From positions 39,988 to 103,987 of the forward strand of contig JASXSV010000012.1 in NCBI GenBank assembly GCA_030674915.1: a stretch of DNA of 64,000 bases, given 5' to 3'. The DNA comes from Candidatus Endonucleibacter bathymodioli. GTDB lineage: Bacteria > Pseudomonadota > Gammaproteobacteria > Pseudomonadales > Endozoicomonadaceae. Positions 35,900 through 44,761 of the stretch are shown here, one piece after another; position 1 is the first letter of the stretch, and every line of letters begins with the position of its first letter. The translations under genes and the position numbers were made by a program. Under the pieces are notes generated by a model, which was not told the DNA's origin, ran no database searches, and worked only from the letters and a program-made list of their open reading frames with translations.

Positions 35900-36781
35900 T
35901 TAGTGCTTTTTCGTGGTTTTTTTCGTGCCCTTCTGATAGCTATAAGTCTTTGTGGCTTTGGAGGATATTAGAGCAGATCCGTACTGCGTTGTGTTGATCT
36001 TTTTAGCGTTGTTGAGTTTTTTAGCGACAAGTTCTTTCTGTTTTTTTGAAACAATCATTTTGCCCGTAACTCTGCTTGAAGTATTGGGTTGTTCAGCTTC
36101 AATCCAGCGGTAACCAATCCCTGCAAGCATAGCTCCCAATATAGGTGCTGCCCAGAATAGCCATAATTGAGACAGGGCCAGACCTCCTTCAAAGATTGCA
36201 ACTCCGGTACTTCTTGCAGGATTAACCGATGTATTGGTAACAGGAATACTAATTAAATGTATGAGCGTTAGGGCTAAGCCTATGGCAATAGGAGCGAAAC
36301 CTTTAGGAGCACGTTTATCGGTTGCACCTAAAATAATAATCAAAAACATAAAAGTCATAACCACTTCGGTGACCAGTGCGGCAGTTACGTTATAGCCTCC
36401 AGGAGAGTGTTCTGCATAACCATTTGAGGCAAAACCTCCAGATAAATCAAATACTGCCTGGCCTGTGGCGATAACATACAATATTGCTGCCCCAGCCAAT
36501 CCTCCTGTAACCTGTGCGCAGACATAAGGAGCTAACTCTTTAGCGGGGAACCTTCCTCCCGACCAAAGACCTATAGATACAGCAGGGTTCAAATGGCAGC
36601 CAGATATGTGCCCGATAGCGAATGACATTGTTAATAGCGTAAGTCCAAAAGCCAAGGAAATGCCAAGTAAGCCAATGCCTGCATCTAAGAATGTACCTGC
36701 AAGAACAGCGCTTCCGCATCCTCCTAATACGAGCCATAAGGTGCCGATAAATTCGGCGCTTAATTTTTTTGTCAGTGTCAT
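35900..36781 (-). CDS. Aquaporin (AqpZ-like) with Lys-rich C-terminal extension
   Basis: A 293-residue MIP-family channel. Both NPA boxes are present ([13 protein letters not shown] and [12 protein letters not shown]), with His in LIHLISIP and Arg after the second NPA as in water-selective AqpZ. Six membrane helices and the two half-helices are clear over residues 1-235. The C-terminal roughly 58 residues are cytosolic and very Lys-rich ([25 protein letters not shown]), beyond the usual 231-residue AqpZ length. The likely role is rapid water flux across the inner membrane in osmotic change. Confidence 0.93.
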   Translation of the reverse strand: MTLTKKLSAEFIGTLWLVLGGCGSAVLAGTFLDAGIGLLGISLAFGLTLLTMSFAIGHISGCHLNPAVSIGLWSGGRFPAKELAPYVCAQVTGGLAGAAILYVIATGQAVFDLSGGFASNGYAEHSPGGYNVTAALVTEVVMTFMFLIIILGATDKRAPKGFAPIAIGLALTLIHLISIPVTNTSVNPARSTGVAIFEGGLALSQLWLFWAAPILGAMLAGIGYRWIEAEQPNTSSRVTGKMIVSKKQKELVAKKLNNAKKINTTQYGSALISSKATKTYSYQKGTKKTTKKH

Positions 36782-37011
36782 GATTGATCCTATTCCTTTT
36801 GTGTGGATTTATGGTATTTACCTGTCTACTTTGAAAATGCAAGGTTGTTGACTGCTCTAACTCACCATCAGCACCTTCTAATAAGCGTATGCTCATTTAG
36901 GCGTATGCCCATTGATATCCGTTTGATTGTCGGCTACCCTCATCTTCAATTTTAACTGGTATATGGGTGAGCTAAGGAAGTAAAAAGTGTTATCAAAACC
37001 CTTAGCATTCT

Positions 37012-37040
37012 CCAGTGTCCAGTGCCCAGTGTCCAGTGTC
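37012..37040. repeat. CCAGTGT heptamer tandem repeat
   Basis: Four consecutive 7-bp units (CCAGTGT, CCAGTGC, CCAGTGT, CCAGTGT) with one variant base, in intergenic DNA upstream of ssrA. Confidence 0.8.
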
Positions 37041-37249
37041 GTTTAAATATGTATTGAGTATTAAAAGCATACATCTTTACTCGGTAAGCATAGGTAGTTT
37101 TTTTGTTTTTGGTTTAAATAAAGTAAAATATTCTCCACATTATACGACAAAGTGTTTGTTTTTCTAGTACTTCTGTATGGTTGTCCTCAAAACAATCTAT
37201 GGTTCTAGCCGCAAAAAACGCGGAAAAATGTCAGGCAATTACATGTGCC

Positions 37250-37345
37250 TAGGAGGCAAGCAAGCGGAGCTCTATGAGACCACTAATGGCAGGTAACGGC
37301 GGTAATTAGAGCCGTTAACAATCTCCTTCAATGGCAACAGGTATA
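37250..37345 (+). repeat. Dispersed intergenic repeat, copy H (plus, diverged)
   Basis: Diverged copy: AGGAGGCAAGCAAGCGGAGC, TCTATGAGACCAC, GCAGGTAACGGCGG, and an end CCTTCAATGGCAACAGGTAT that parallels the CCTTCAAGGGAAACGGGTAT end of copy E. Confidence 0.6.
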
Positions 37346-37463
37346 ATATTAGGGGTATTGCCATATCAGCTAATGGCTAAATAGTGATGAAACAGTAAGT
37401 AAATATATTGCCATCAGTGGATATGTGGTCTATCATCACTACCGTCAAGGAGTTTGATGTATT

Positions 37464-37865
37464 GGGGGCGATTAGGATTCGACGACGGTATCGAAGCTTG
37501 AGGTGCATGTCGAGGATGTAGTGATTCTCGTTAATCAAAACGCTACAAACCATTAGTTGCCAAATCAAGCAACAACCTCGTGGCAGCCAATAGCGATTCG
37601 TTCGCTATGGCCGCTTAATCTACTACTAACCTAGTAGACACGACAATCCACCTGGCTCGCCTGCTGGCTGGATTTTTGGATTGTCATCGAAAGCAGGCTC
37701 GTTACGTTCAGTATTTCTGTGGCTGACGGACTAAAACTTACAGGATCGCTCTGTTAAACCACGACCGCTGGGTCGTAATGGAGTTAAATTAAAGGCGGAT
37801 CTAAGCATGTAGAGCCGATTGTGTAGAACTGGCGGACGCGGGTTCAAATCCCGCCGCCTCCACCA
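37464..37865 (+). ncRNA. ssrA: Transfer-messenger RNA (tmRNA), tag ANSDSFAMAA
   Basis: A 402-nt tmRNA for trans-translation rescue of stalled ribosomes. The 5' end GGGGGCGATTAGGATTCGAC pairs in the acceptor stem (GGGGGCG with CGCCTCC, one G-U pair), and the 3' end has the T-arm GCGGGTTCAAATCCCGC and an encoded CCA at 37863-37865. The GACTAAG-CATGTAGA-type 3' part is also present. The tag frame reads ANSDSFAMAA then TAA, with resume codon GCC at 37586 and stop at 37616-37618, by alignment with the GCTGCCAACGAC context of Pseudomonas tags. Most gammaproteobacterial tags end in ALAA, so AMAA is uncommon. A terminator follows. Confidence 0.95.
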
Positions 37866-37894
37866 CTACATCCACCACTACATCCACCACTACA
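37859..37894 (+). repeat. Three tandem 12-bp copies overlapping the tmRNA 3' end
   Basis: TCCACCACTACA occurs three times in direct tandem. The first copy contains the CCA end of ssrA. Duplication of a tmRNA 3' end can mark past site-specific integration or simple slippage; the unit is too short to tell. Confidence 0.85.
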
Positions 37895-37916
37895 GGGTTT
37901 AACAAGACCCTAAAAC

Positions 37917-37959
37917 AACCCGCAAAACCTTTAAAATAAAGCGTTAGCGGGTTTTTTTT
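37917..37959 (+). terminator. Rho-independent terminator of ssrA
   Basis: AACCCGC (37917-37923) pairs with GCGGGTT (37947-37953) and is followed directly by a run of T to 37959. It ends about 95 bp after the tmRNA. Confidence 0.88.
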
Positions 37960-38137
37960 GCCTGCAACCTCTAACTCAAGTTACGCACAAAATTGAAAAT
38001 ATGGCATGATAGAGTGCAGAAACTGGATTTGGTAGCAGGCATCTACCATCGACTTTCTGTGCAGGATCAAAATGTATATGACCGCACTGCGAGCATAATT
38101 GGAGCAGTTAAGATTATTCGTTACTTCGTAACTTGAG

Positions 38138-39589
38138 CTACTCACCTATACCAAGGCATAGATATTTAACCTCTAAATAATCTTCAATCCCGTACTTTGA
38201 GCCTTCTCGGCCAATTCCAGATTCTTTAATACCGCCAAATGGAGCTACTTCTGTGGATAAAACACCCTCGTTCACAGCAACCATGCCATACTCCAATGCT
38301 TCACTAACCCGCCACACTCTAGCAAAATCACTGGTGTAGAAATACGCAGCTAGTCCAAAAGGTGTGTTATTAGCTCTTGCTACCACATCACTTTCTGACT
38401 CAAATCGGAATACAGTTGTGACTGGGCAAAATAACTCTTGGTGTGCTACATCCATGGCTTCATCTACATTCGTTAAAATGGTCGGTTCATAGTATAAACT
38501 ACCTATATCAGAGCGTTTGCCTCCAAAGTGAAGGGTTGCTCCTTGTTCAATTGCTAGGTTTACTATAAATTCGGTTTTTTCCATAGCCCGAGTGTTAATC
38601 ATTGGCCCAATATCTACCCCTTCATCCATACCGTTGCCGATTTTTAACGTAGCAACGGCACGTGTAAATTTTTCAAGAAACTCATTATAAACGCTATTTT
38701 GTACATACAATCGGTTGGTGCATACGCAGGTCTGCCCGGCATTGCGGTATTTTGAAATCAATGCACCCTGCACAGCCTTATCGATATTTGCATCATCAAA
38801 TACAATAAATGGAGCATTACCACCAAGTTCAAGTGATACTTTTTTCACGGTATCAGACGCTTGACGCATGATTTGTTTACCAATAGGGCTTGATCCTGTA
38901 AAAGAAACTTTGCGCACTAATGGATTTGTGGTTAACACAGCCCCTACCTCGGTAGCGGATGTAGACGTAACCACATTAAATACACCTTTTGGAATTCCCG
39001 CTTGCTGAGCTAACTTGGCCATAGCCAAAGCGCATAAGGGGGTGTCTTCGGAAGGCTTAATTACAATGGTGCAACCTGCTGCCAGAGCCGGTGCAGCTTT
39101 ACGGGCAATCATGGCTATGGGGAAATTAAAGGGCGTGATGGCAGAGACAACACCTACAGGTTGTTTAATGGTCAGGTATCTAGATGATGGCATGGATGAA
39201 GGAATATGGTCACCGTACGTGCGCTTGGCTTCCTCAGCAAACCACTCAATGAAAGAAGCCCCATATAATACCTCGCCATAGGATTCTTTATAAGGTTTTC
39301 CTTGTTCAAGAGTGATTAATTGCGCCAAATCTTCAGCATGATTAATCAACAGGTTAAACCATTGTTTTAGAAGCCCTGCCCGATACTTTGCTGTTGTTGT
39401 TTTCCATGTTTTAAACGCACGATCTGCTGCCTCTACAGCGCTTACAGTATCTTCCTTTCCCATATCTGGCACCTCAGCAATCATTTCGCCATTAGCTGAG
39501 TTCATGACAGCAAACGTGCGTCCACTGGCCGCATTAATCCACTCTCCATCAATAAAAGCTTTATTTTTAGCCAATAGGAAAGAGTTCAT
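38138..39589 (-). CDS. gabD: Succinate-semialdehyde dehydrogenase, NAD(P)-dependent
   Basis: A 483-residue aldehyde dehydrogenase that oxidises succinate semialdehyde to succinate, in GABA or putrescine breakdown. GabD-like features are the opening FIDGEWINAASGRTF, PFNFPIAMIARKAAPALAAG, KPSEDTPLCALAMA, the catalytic Glu in SLELGGNAPFIVF and the catalytic Cys in YRNAGQTCVCTNR. Length is that of E. coli GabD (482). It lies convergent with the ssrA terminator region, without gabT or gabP nearby. Assignment to this aldehyde over a related one is by resemblance. Confidence 0.92.
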   Translation of the reverse strand: MNSFLLAKNKAFIDGEWINAASGRTFAVMNSANGEMIAEVPDMGKEDTVSAVEAADRAFKTWKTTTAKYRAGLLKQWFNLLINHAEDLAQLITLEQGKPYKESYGEVLYGASFIEWFAEEAKRTYGDHIPSSMPSSRYLTIKQPVGVVSAITPFNFPIAMIARKAAPALAAGCTIVIKPSEDTPLCALAMAKLAQQAGIPKGVFNVVTSTSATEVGAVLTTNPLVRKVSFTGSSPIGKQIMRQASDTVKKVSLELGGNAPFIVFDDANIDKAVQGALISKYRNAGQTCVCTNRLYVQNSVYNEFLEKFTRAVATLKIGNGMDEGVDIGPMINTRAMEKTEFIVNLAIEQGATLHFGGKRSDIGSLYYEPTILTNVDEAMDVAHQELFCPVTTVFRFESESDVVARANNTPFGLAAYFYTSDFARVWRVSEALEYGMVAVNEGVLSTEVAPFGGIKESGIGREGSKYGIEDYLEVKYLCLGIGE

Positions 39590-39625
39590 TAAAGGGATGC
39601 TCCATTTTTTGTTTGATTGATATAT

Positions 39626-39748
39626 CCGTTACCATTGAAGGTGTGGGTAAAAGACAAGCGATCGCCCTCATCCTCTCCATAAATATAGGGGTAGGAGGTG
39701 ATTATGAGTGAGAGAGTGAGAATAACCCCAGAGCTTCAAGGCTAACGC
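39626..39748 (+). repeat. Dispersed intergenic repeat, copy D (plus)
   Basis: Copy with CCGTTACCATTGAAGGTGTG, GGTAAAAGACAAGCGATCG, CCATAAATATAGGGGTAGG, AGGTGATTATGAGTGAGAG and an end AGAGCTTCAAGGC. Located between gabD and the ATP-grasp gene, which are divergent. Confidence 0.85.
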
Positions 39749-39873
39749 ATATAGTTTTCATGCAGTGCCTACTGCACTATTATACGTTATCAATTTTTTA
39801 AATTAAATTGCACAAAAAAAGATAGTAAAAGCATGTGCGTATGATACAGTCTAGTTTTTAGGAGGGTAGTTAG

Positions 39874-41172
39874 ATGAGCAACAATAAGTTTGGTTTTTTG
39901 TCACCACAACCATACATGGAAAAAGCATTAGTTGGTATTAAAAAGCTAAGTGATATAGTTGTTTTAGAGCCAAAAGGTTGGGATGATAGTCAGATTGATG
40001 AAGTGGTTGCCATCTGCAAAAAAGAGGGCGTGAGTGCGGTTGCGGGCTTTGCGCAAAAAGATGCTTTTAATCACATTCTAATCAATGAAAAGCTAGGCAA
40101 TAAAGTGCCAAGTAAAATGGCTTTTTTATACTGCATGAATAAATATCTCATGAGGACGCTAGAAAAAGATTCCAATTATTACGATTGGGTTGATCCTAGT
40201 ATTGAAACAAACGAGCAGATTGTCGACAAAATCAAAGAGTGGCCATTCATGCTTAAAAATACATCTTTATCACTTGGTAGAGGTGTGTTTAAGATAGAAA
40301 CCAAGCAAAACTTGATAGATGTTTTAAATGAATACAGAGCAGATACTCAACTTCAAAGTGAGATAGAATATAATTACACTCATTTTAAAAAAGGTATTCC
40401 TGACCAGGATTTACCAGAAATAATACCTCCATTTATCGCCGAACATTACATGGATATAAACCGATCCATTGAATATTGTTATGAGGGATATGTCGGTCAA
40501 GATGGAAAAATAGTGCACTATGCCTTGACTGAAGAAGTATATTTTTCAAATCATCAAGCTTTAGGTTACATCACACCAACTATTAGTGTTGATAAAACTA
40601 TAGCCAAAAAGGTTGAAGATTGGATAGATGATTATATGGGGCGATTGTCCGACTTAGGATATAAGAATCAATTTTTTAACATAGAGTTTTGGATAACAGA
40701 CGATGGCAAAATTTCTCTTGTCGAGATAAATCCAAGGGCGGCTCATAGCTATCATTATAATTATGAACTTAGCTTTAAAAATAGTCTTTTTAATGATAAT
40801 TTTAAACTGGCTGCAGGACTTCCTATAGCCGATAAAACTCCATGGCTTAAGTGGAAGGATGATGAAACAACAAAATACACTCTTATTGTGTTGATAACAG
40901 CAAAAGAGACTGGTAAAGTTGGCGATATAGCTGATTATGACTACATAAACAAGATGTATGAAAACAATGAAATAGATGTTGTGCGATATACAAAAAAAAC
41001 AGATGATATTTTAAAAGATTCAGATATGACGAGTGCAGGAGTTATGCTCATGCAGCTATGGGTATCTGGAAGCAAAGAAGAAGTTATAGCCAAAGAGATA
41101 GAAATCCGGAAGAATGTATATAGGCATCCTAATAAAAACATCGTAGGTTATCCAGAATACTGGAAGGTTTAG
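39874..41172 (+). CDS. ATP-grasp enzyme of unknown substrate
   Basis: A 432-residue ligase of the ATP-grasp superfamily, which joins a carboxylate (as acyl-phosphate) to an amine or thiol. An N-terminal Rossmann-like part (residues 1-85) precedes the ATP-grasp domain: PFMLKNTSLSLGRGVFKI (glycine-rich loop), PPFIAEHYMD and the Mg-binding LVEINPRAAHSYHYNYE. A C-terminal roughly 110-residue tail follows. The length resembles carboxylate-amine ligases; no partner peptide or biosynthetic gene is next to it. AGGAGG precedes the ATG. Substrate unknown. Confidence 0.85.
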   Translation: MSNNKFGFLSPQPYMEKALVGIKKLSDIVVLEPKGWDDSQIDEVVAICKKEGVSAVAGFAQKDAFNHILINEKLGNKVPSKMAFLYCMNKYLMRTLEKDSNYYDWVDPSIETNEQIVDKIKEWPFMLKNTSLSLGRGVFKIETKQNLIDVLNEYRADTQLQSEIEYNYTHFKKGIPDQDLPEIIPPFIAEHYMDINRSIEYCYEGYVGQDGKIVHYALTEEVYFSNHQALGYITPTISVDKTIAKKVEDWIDDYMGRLSDLGYKNQFFNIEFWITDDGKISLVEINPRAAHSYHYNYELSFKNSLFNDNFKLAAGLPIADKTPWLKWKDDETTKYTLIVLITAKETGKVGDIADYDYINKMYENNEIDVVRYTKKTDDILKDSDMTSAGVMLMQLWVSGSKEEVIAKEIEIRKNVYRHPNKNIVGYPEYWKV

Positions 41173-41256
41173 CGCGTAATTTTTTTATAGGCAAGTTATT
41201 GTAATTTTCCTATTACAGTGTTTGATGCATCCTCAAAGGTACTGAATAAGATCGTA

Positions 41257-41368
41257 TTCGGTACCATTTGAGAGCGAGCAAAAACCGATAAGCCTACGAG
41301 GAAGAGGCGATTGGATTGAGAGCTATGGTAGTCAAATATCTATATCTTCAAGGGAAACGGGTATACTC
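41257..41368 (+). repeat. Dispersed intergenic repeat, copy E (plus)
   Basis: Copy with GGTACCATTTGAGAGCGAGC, ATAAGCCTACGAGGAAGAGG, CGATTGGATTGAGAGCTATG, and an end TATCTTCAAGGGAAACGGGT followed by ATAC. The 5' half is diverged. Confidence 0.78.
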
Positions 41369-41792
41369 CTTAGAACGACGCTAAAACACGGTATTCCTTG
41401 TTGTATCTTGTGGGTCAAACAATGTCCCAGAGCTTGCAAGACTCTATTTTTTAAGTATGGTTGACATGGAGGTTGCACAGTAAACACTTGTTTTATCACA
41501 TTTACTGGTTTTAATTTCCTTAGAAATGTCAGCAGTCTAGTTAATAAAATCATCAATATCATTCCGTAGCAGTGGCAAGCTGCATTTACTATAGCTATAC
41601 TGACCTGTTAGTTCTAGATCTCTTGTTTTTGAGTTTTCAGGTTTTCGGTTAGAATTACCAGAAGAAAAGGTTGAGTTTGGATAATAAAGCTCATTAAAAG
41701 AAGGTGTTCTATAAGCTGTACTATAGAGGATGTAAGAGGCAGACTCTTTGGCGAATCAACCTACAGGAAATGTTGGATGTTGTTTGAAAGCC

Positions 41793-42332
41793 ATGAGACC
41801 TCAGTATAACTCAACAAAGTCGATCATATTCTAGTAAAATATTTCATGGAAAAATACTTTACAGCACGGCTCAAACTCTTCGTGTCAGCTGACCTATACC
41901 TGTTACCAAAGGCGACAAACGAGAGAATACCCATGAGCCAACGAGGAGTAGAGGTTGGGGTGAGTAAAAGAATAGAAAACTCGGAACAAAGAAATATCCG
42001 TAAGACGGACGAGCGGTGAACGTCCTTCTGCCATAAAAGATGCAGGTGGCTTGCTAGAACTAGGTTCATGGATCTTGCCAAAATTAGACTATTTATGGGC
42101 TGGCTGCTATTGTCGCTAACATTCGCCAAGGCGCTAAGTTTTTGGGGCACTCTATGGTGTGCAGAAGCCATGTTATGAGGGATAGCTGCGTCAAAAAACA
42201 GTGCTAAGCACTAGACAAAGTGCATAAAATTGGGATTTGGTGTTAAACTCCCTTGAAAGTCTCATAATTTCTGACAACATCGGATAAGACCAATGACGGC
42301 GGCTAAAGTCGTTGGTTATGCTGAGGTCTCAT
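41793..42332. mobile_element. MITE-like element with 16-bp terminal inverted repeats
   Basis: A 540-bp element. The left end ATGAGACCTCAGTATA (41793-41808) is matched by the complement of the right end TATGCTGAGGTCTCAT (42317-42332) at 15 of 16 positions. Its left 100 bp recurs at 27571-27670 and its right 250 bp at about 61550-61797. It carries no recognisable transposase, so it looks like a non-autonomous element moved in trans. No target duplication is obvious. A copy of the dispersed repeat is nested inside. Confidence 0.75.
41897..41975 (+). repeat. Dispersed intergenic repeat, copy F, nested in the MITE-like element
   Basis: Copy with TACCTGTTACCAAAGGCGAC, AACGAGAGAATACCCATGAG and CCAACGAGGAGTAGAGGTTG, then GGGTGAGTAAAAG. 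Its location inside another repeat shows either a later insertion or that the larger element carries one as cargo. Confidence 0.75.
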
Positions 42333-42375
42333 ACAATTATCCACTCCTTGCCGAAGTAGCTATCAGGAAAGTAGA

Positions 42376-42906
42376 ATGTCTTCCAGTGAACCCAACAAGT
42401 CAGACGACCTTTTGGATAGTGATCAAATAGAATATATCAGCAAGTCAGAAATTAAACGAGAAAAACAGGCATTGAAAGATATGGGTGCCCGTTTAATGAA
42501 GATTAAGCCATCATTGCTAGAAAAACTCCCATTGAACGAGCGTTTGAAGGAAGCTTTGGATGAGAGTAAACGAATTACGAGTCATAATGCCAGAAAACGA
42601 CACCTTTCCTTTATTGGCAAGCTCATGCAGGGGCAGGATACAGGGCCCATTACAGAGCTCCTAAATCAACTGGACAGCTCCAGTAACGAATATAATCGCC
42701 GGTTTCATCAACTTGAACGTTGGCGAGATAGGCTTATTAGCAATGATAAAATAGCATTAAGCGAATATCTGAGTAACTATCCCTGTGCGGATCATCAACA
42801 TATTCGGCAGCTGGTAAGAAATGCCAGCAAAGAAGCAGAACAAGGAAAAACATCCAAAGATGCCCGTAAGTTATTTAAATACTTACGAGAAACTGATGGA
42901 ATGTGA
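42376..42906 (+). CDS. darP: Ribosome-associated protein DarP (YjgA)
   Basis: A 176-residue protein of the YjgA/DUF615 family. DarP binds 23S rRNA and aids late maturation of the 50S subunit, including the peptidyl-transferase centre (known for E. coli). Family features are KSEIKREKQALKDMGARL, the repeated helical part with RHLSFIGKLM, and the C-terminal arm RQLVRNASKEAEQGKTSKDA and ARKLFKYLRE. AGGAAAG precedes the ATG. It stands alone, downstream of the MITE-like element. Confidence 0.93.
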   Translation: MSSSEPNKSDDLLDSDQIEYISKSEIKREKQALKDMGARLMKIKPSLLEKLPLNERLKEALDESKRITSHNARKRHLSFIGKLMQGQDTGPITELLNQLDSSSNEYNRRFHQLERWRDRLISNDKIALSEYLSNYPCADHQHIRQLVRNASKEAEQGKTSKDARKLFKYLRETDGM

Positions 42907-43530
42907 CTAGGTCAAAGTTAGCCATGTGTATCCAATTACTACGCTTAAGTGTATATTGATTGTGCTTACTTGTTCAGCCTTTGCTCGCCAGTTGTGAGGC
43001 AATCTCTCAATCTCTCAAATAAGCAAGCCAGCATTTGTGAACTGTGGTCTCTGAGTAAGATTAACGTATTGGTGTTAGAACTTGACACAATTAGTTGACT
43101 GGCAGGAAGTCCTGTCTGCTTAGGGCATTCACTTTTTCTACCAGCGAGGCTTGACCACAAAGAGATTAGGTTTTATCTCAAGATTTAATTATAACCCACA
43201 GTTGTTTTAACATGCTTCAAAACTATAGCCTATGAGCAGCTGATTCTCAAATCAATTCCAAGTGTTTGGTTATTGTGAAGTTAGGAAATAATTTGCGTGG
43301 TGCACAATATTAAACGAGGTTTATAGATGCAGAGGCAAGTTGCGCCTGAAAATAGAAAACGAGGGGGAAGGGATCGAATGGCGAATATTAGAGCTCAGAT
43401 CGTGTTTTCTAAGGCTTTTCCCTCAAAAAAATACGATTTAATTAATCACGGTGCTTATGATTTATGAGGAGTTATCGTGCAAAGATCTCAAAATAAAGCT
43501 ATGGCAGATACAGTTATCTCGAATAAGCGC
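42907..43530. other. Intergenic region between darP and polysaccharide locus
   Basis: About 620 bp without a supported gene. It holds dispersed repeat R copy 2 (43230-43288). A minus-strand 64-codon frame at 42966-43160 has no recognisable product. Confidence 0.5.
43230..43288. repeat. Dispersed repeat R, copy 2
   Basis: Begins TATGAGCAGCTGATTCTC, then AAATCAATTCCAAGTG, matching 20152-20210 over about 58 bp with scattered differences. Confidence 0.7.
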
Positions 43531-44760
43531 TTAATCATGAGGAAGTACCATTTGTTTTTTTATTGCGTTTATATATTCCTTTGATAATAAAGAATATTCC
43601 CTATATTTCCTGATCCATTCTCCACCATTTCCGCCAAGCTTTTTCCTTTTCTTAATAGGCATCTCTGCCATCTCAAGTATTGCATTTTTTATATCTAAAG
43701 TTTTTGTTGATTTAATAATTTTACCACAATTAGCTTCATTGATCATAGATGGATAACCAGTGTAAGATGCAATAATGGGTTTTTTTGCCAGCATGTACTC
43801 AACAACCTTATTCATAGATTGTCCATATTTCCAGACACTAGAGTCTTTCGTTGATAAGTATAAAATATCACATTTTTGCAAAAAAAACTTAACTTCAGAT
43901 TGTTCAATACGATGGAAGAAAGTCACATTTTTACAATATTTCAGTTTTTCTTCAAAAGCCAATTTTAAATCACCACTTCCTACTAGCATAAAATGAATGC
44001 TTTTGTTTTCATTTAAAAGTTTAATAGTCTCAATAAGTGGCTCAAGCGAATTTGTAATTCCCATACTGCCTGCATACCCCACTACAACCTTATGTGTTGG
44101 GAAAACTTTATCGAAATGGTTGTTAATTCCAAATTCATCTTCATAATTGATACTATCAAACCCTAGTGGAGAACAGTGAAAAGCTTTATCATACCCCAGT
44201 ATATTTTTCACATGAAAGTTAAGCTTAGGCATTGTCCCTACAATTAAATCTGCTTTTTTATACCCAAATTTTTCAATCATCCCAATAAGTAATACTAGAG
44301 GGTTCCCCCTCGAAAACCCCCCTTCTTCAGTCATAGAAAGTGGCCAAATATCTCTTATCTCAAATACTAAAAAAGAATCAAACTTCTTTTTTAGATAATA
44401 ACCGTAAATAATAGAAAATATCGACAAAGACGACACAATAACAACATCTGGTCTATCAATCTTTTTTAAGTCCAATTGGAAAAGCTTTCTTTCAAAATCA
44501 ACCCAACTTAAGATTCTGTTTAGTGAAGCGGTTTTTATATATTTCTTTGTTTTTATCCAACATATTGATACATTTTCGTTTACTTCAAAATTATATAGTT
44601 CTGACGTGCTGGGAAACTTAGCCAAATGATTTGAATTGGAGGTTATCAATGTTGTTTTATGACCTAACTTTACAAACTCTTTTGCTAAAGTAAATAACCT
44701 AGCTGGCGTCCTAGAGTAGTTAGGTGGACTTGCATATTTTGATATGCATAATATATTCAT
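43531..44760 (-). CDS. Glycosyltransferase family 4 (WbuB-like)
   Basis: A 409-residue GT-B retaining glycosyltransferase, the last gene of the polysaccharide locus. The N-terminal Rossmann part starts MNILCISKYASPPNYSR and has FEIRDIWPLSMTEEGG, as in WbuB-type transferases of modified amino sugars. The C-terminal part has VGYAGSMGITNSLEPLIE, LVGSGDLKLAFEEKL, and a final NKVVEYMLAKKPIIASYTG region with the Glu that contacts the donor. It most likely adds one sugar to the lipid-linked repeat unit on the cytoplasmic side. It ends 1 bp after the amidotransferase gene start region. Confidence 0.88.
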   Translation of the reverse strand: MNILCISKYASPPNYSRTPARLFTLAKEFVKLGHKTTLITSNSNHLAKFPSTSELYNFEVNENVSICWIKTKKYIKTASLNRILSWVDFERKLFQLDLKKIDRPDVVIVSSLSIFSIIYGYYLKKKFDSFLVFEIRDIWPLSMTEEGGFSRGNPLVLLIGMIEKFGYKKADLIVGTMPKLNFHVKNILGYDKAFHCSPLGFDSINYEDEFGINNHFDKVFPTHKVVVGYAGSMGITNSLEPLIETIKLLNENKSIHFMLVGSGDLKLAFEEKLKYCKNVTFFHRIEQSEVKFFLQKCDILYLSTKDSSVWKYGQSMNKVVEYMLAKKPIIASYTGYPSMINEANCGKIIKSTKTLDIKNAILEMAEMPIKKRKKLGGNGGEWIRKYREYSLLSKEYINAIKKQMVLPHD

Positions 44761-44761
44761 A

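Larger units (their letters stand above)
36782..37463. other. Intergenic region upstream of ssrA with short repeats
   Basis: About 680 bp without a supported gene. It holds a CCAGTGT tandem repeat (37012-37040) and a dispersed-repeat copy (37250-37345). The last 120 bp presumably carries the ssrA promoter, but no box is clear enough to call. Confidence 0.55.
41173..42375. other. 1.2-kb gene-free region with nested repeats
   Basis: It contains dispersed-repeat copy E, and the 540-bp MITE-like element (41793-42332) with copy F nested in it. Minus-strand open frames at 41332-41562 and 41824-42171 overlie repeats and have no recognisable product. Confidence 0.65.

Noticed and set aside
37377..37568. 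Minus-strand 63-codon frame overlapping ssrA
   Set aside because: Antisense to the 5' part of the tmRNA; no independent support.
37859..37894. Possible CRISPR or other regulated array at ssrA
   Set aside because: Three contiguous 12-bp units without spacers.
41824..42171. 115-codon minus-strand open frame in the MITE-like element
   Set aside because: It overlies nested repeats, shows no known motif and no ribosome-binding site.
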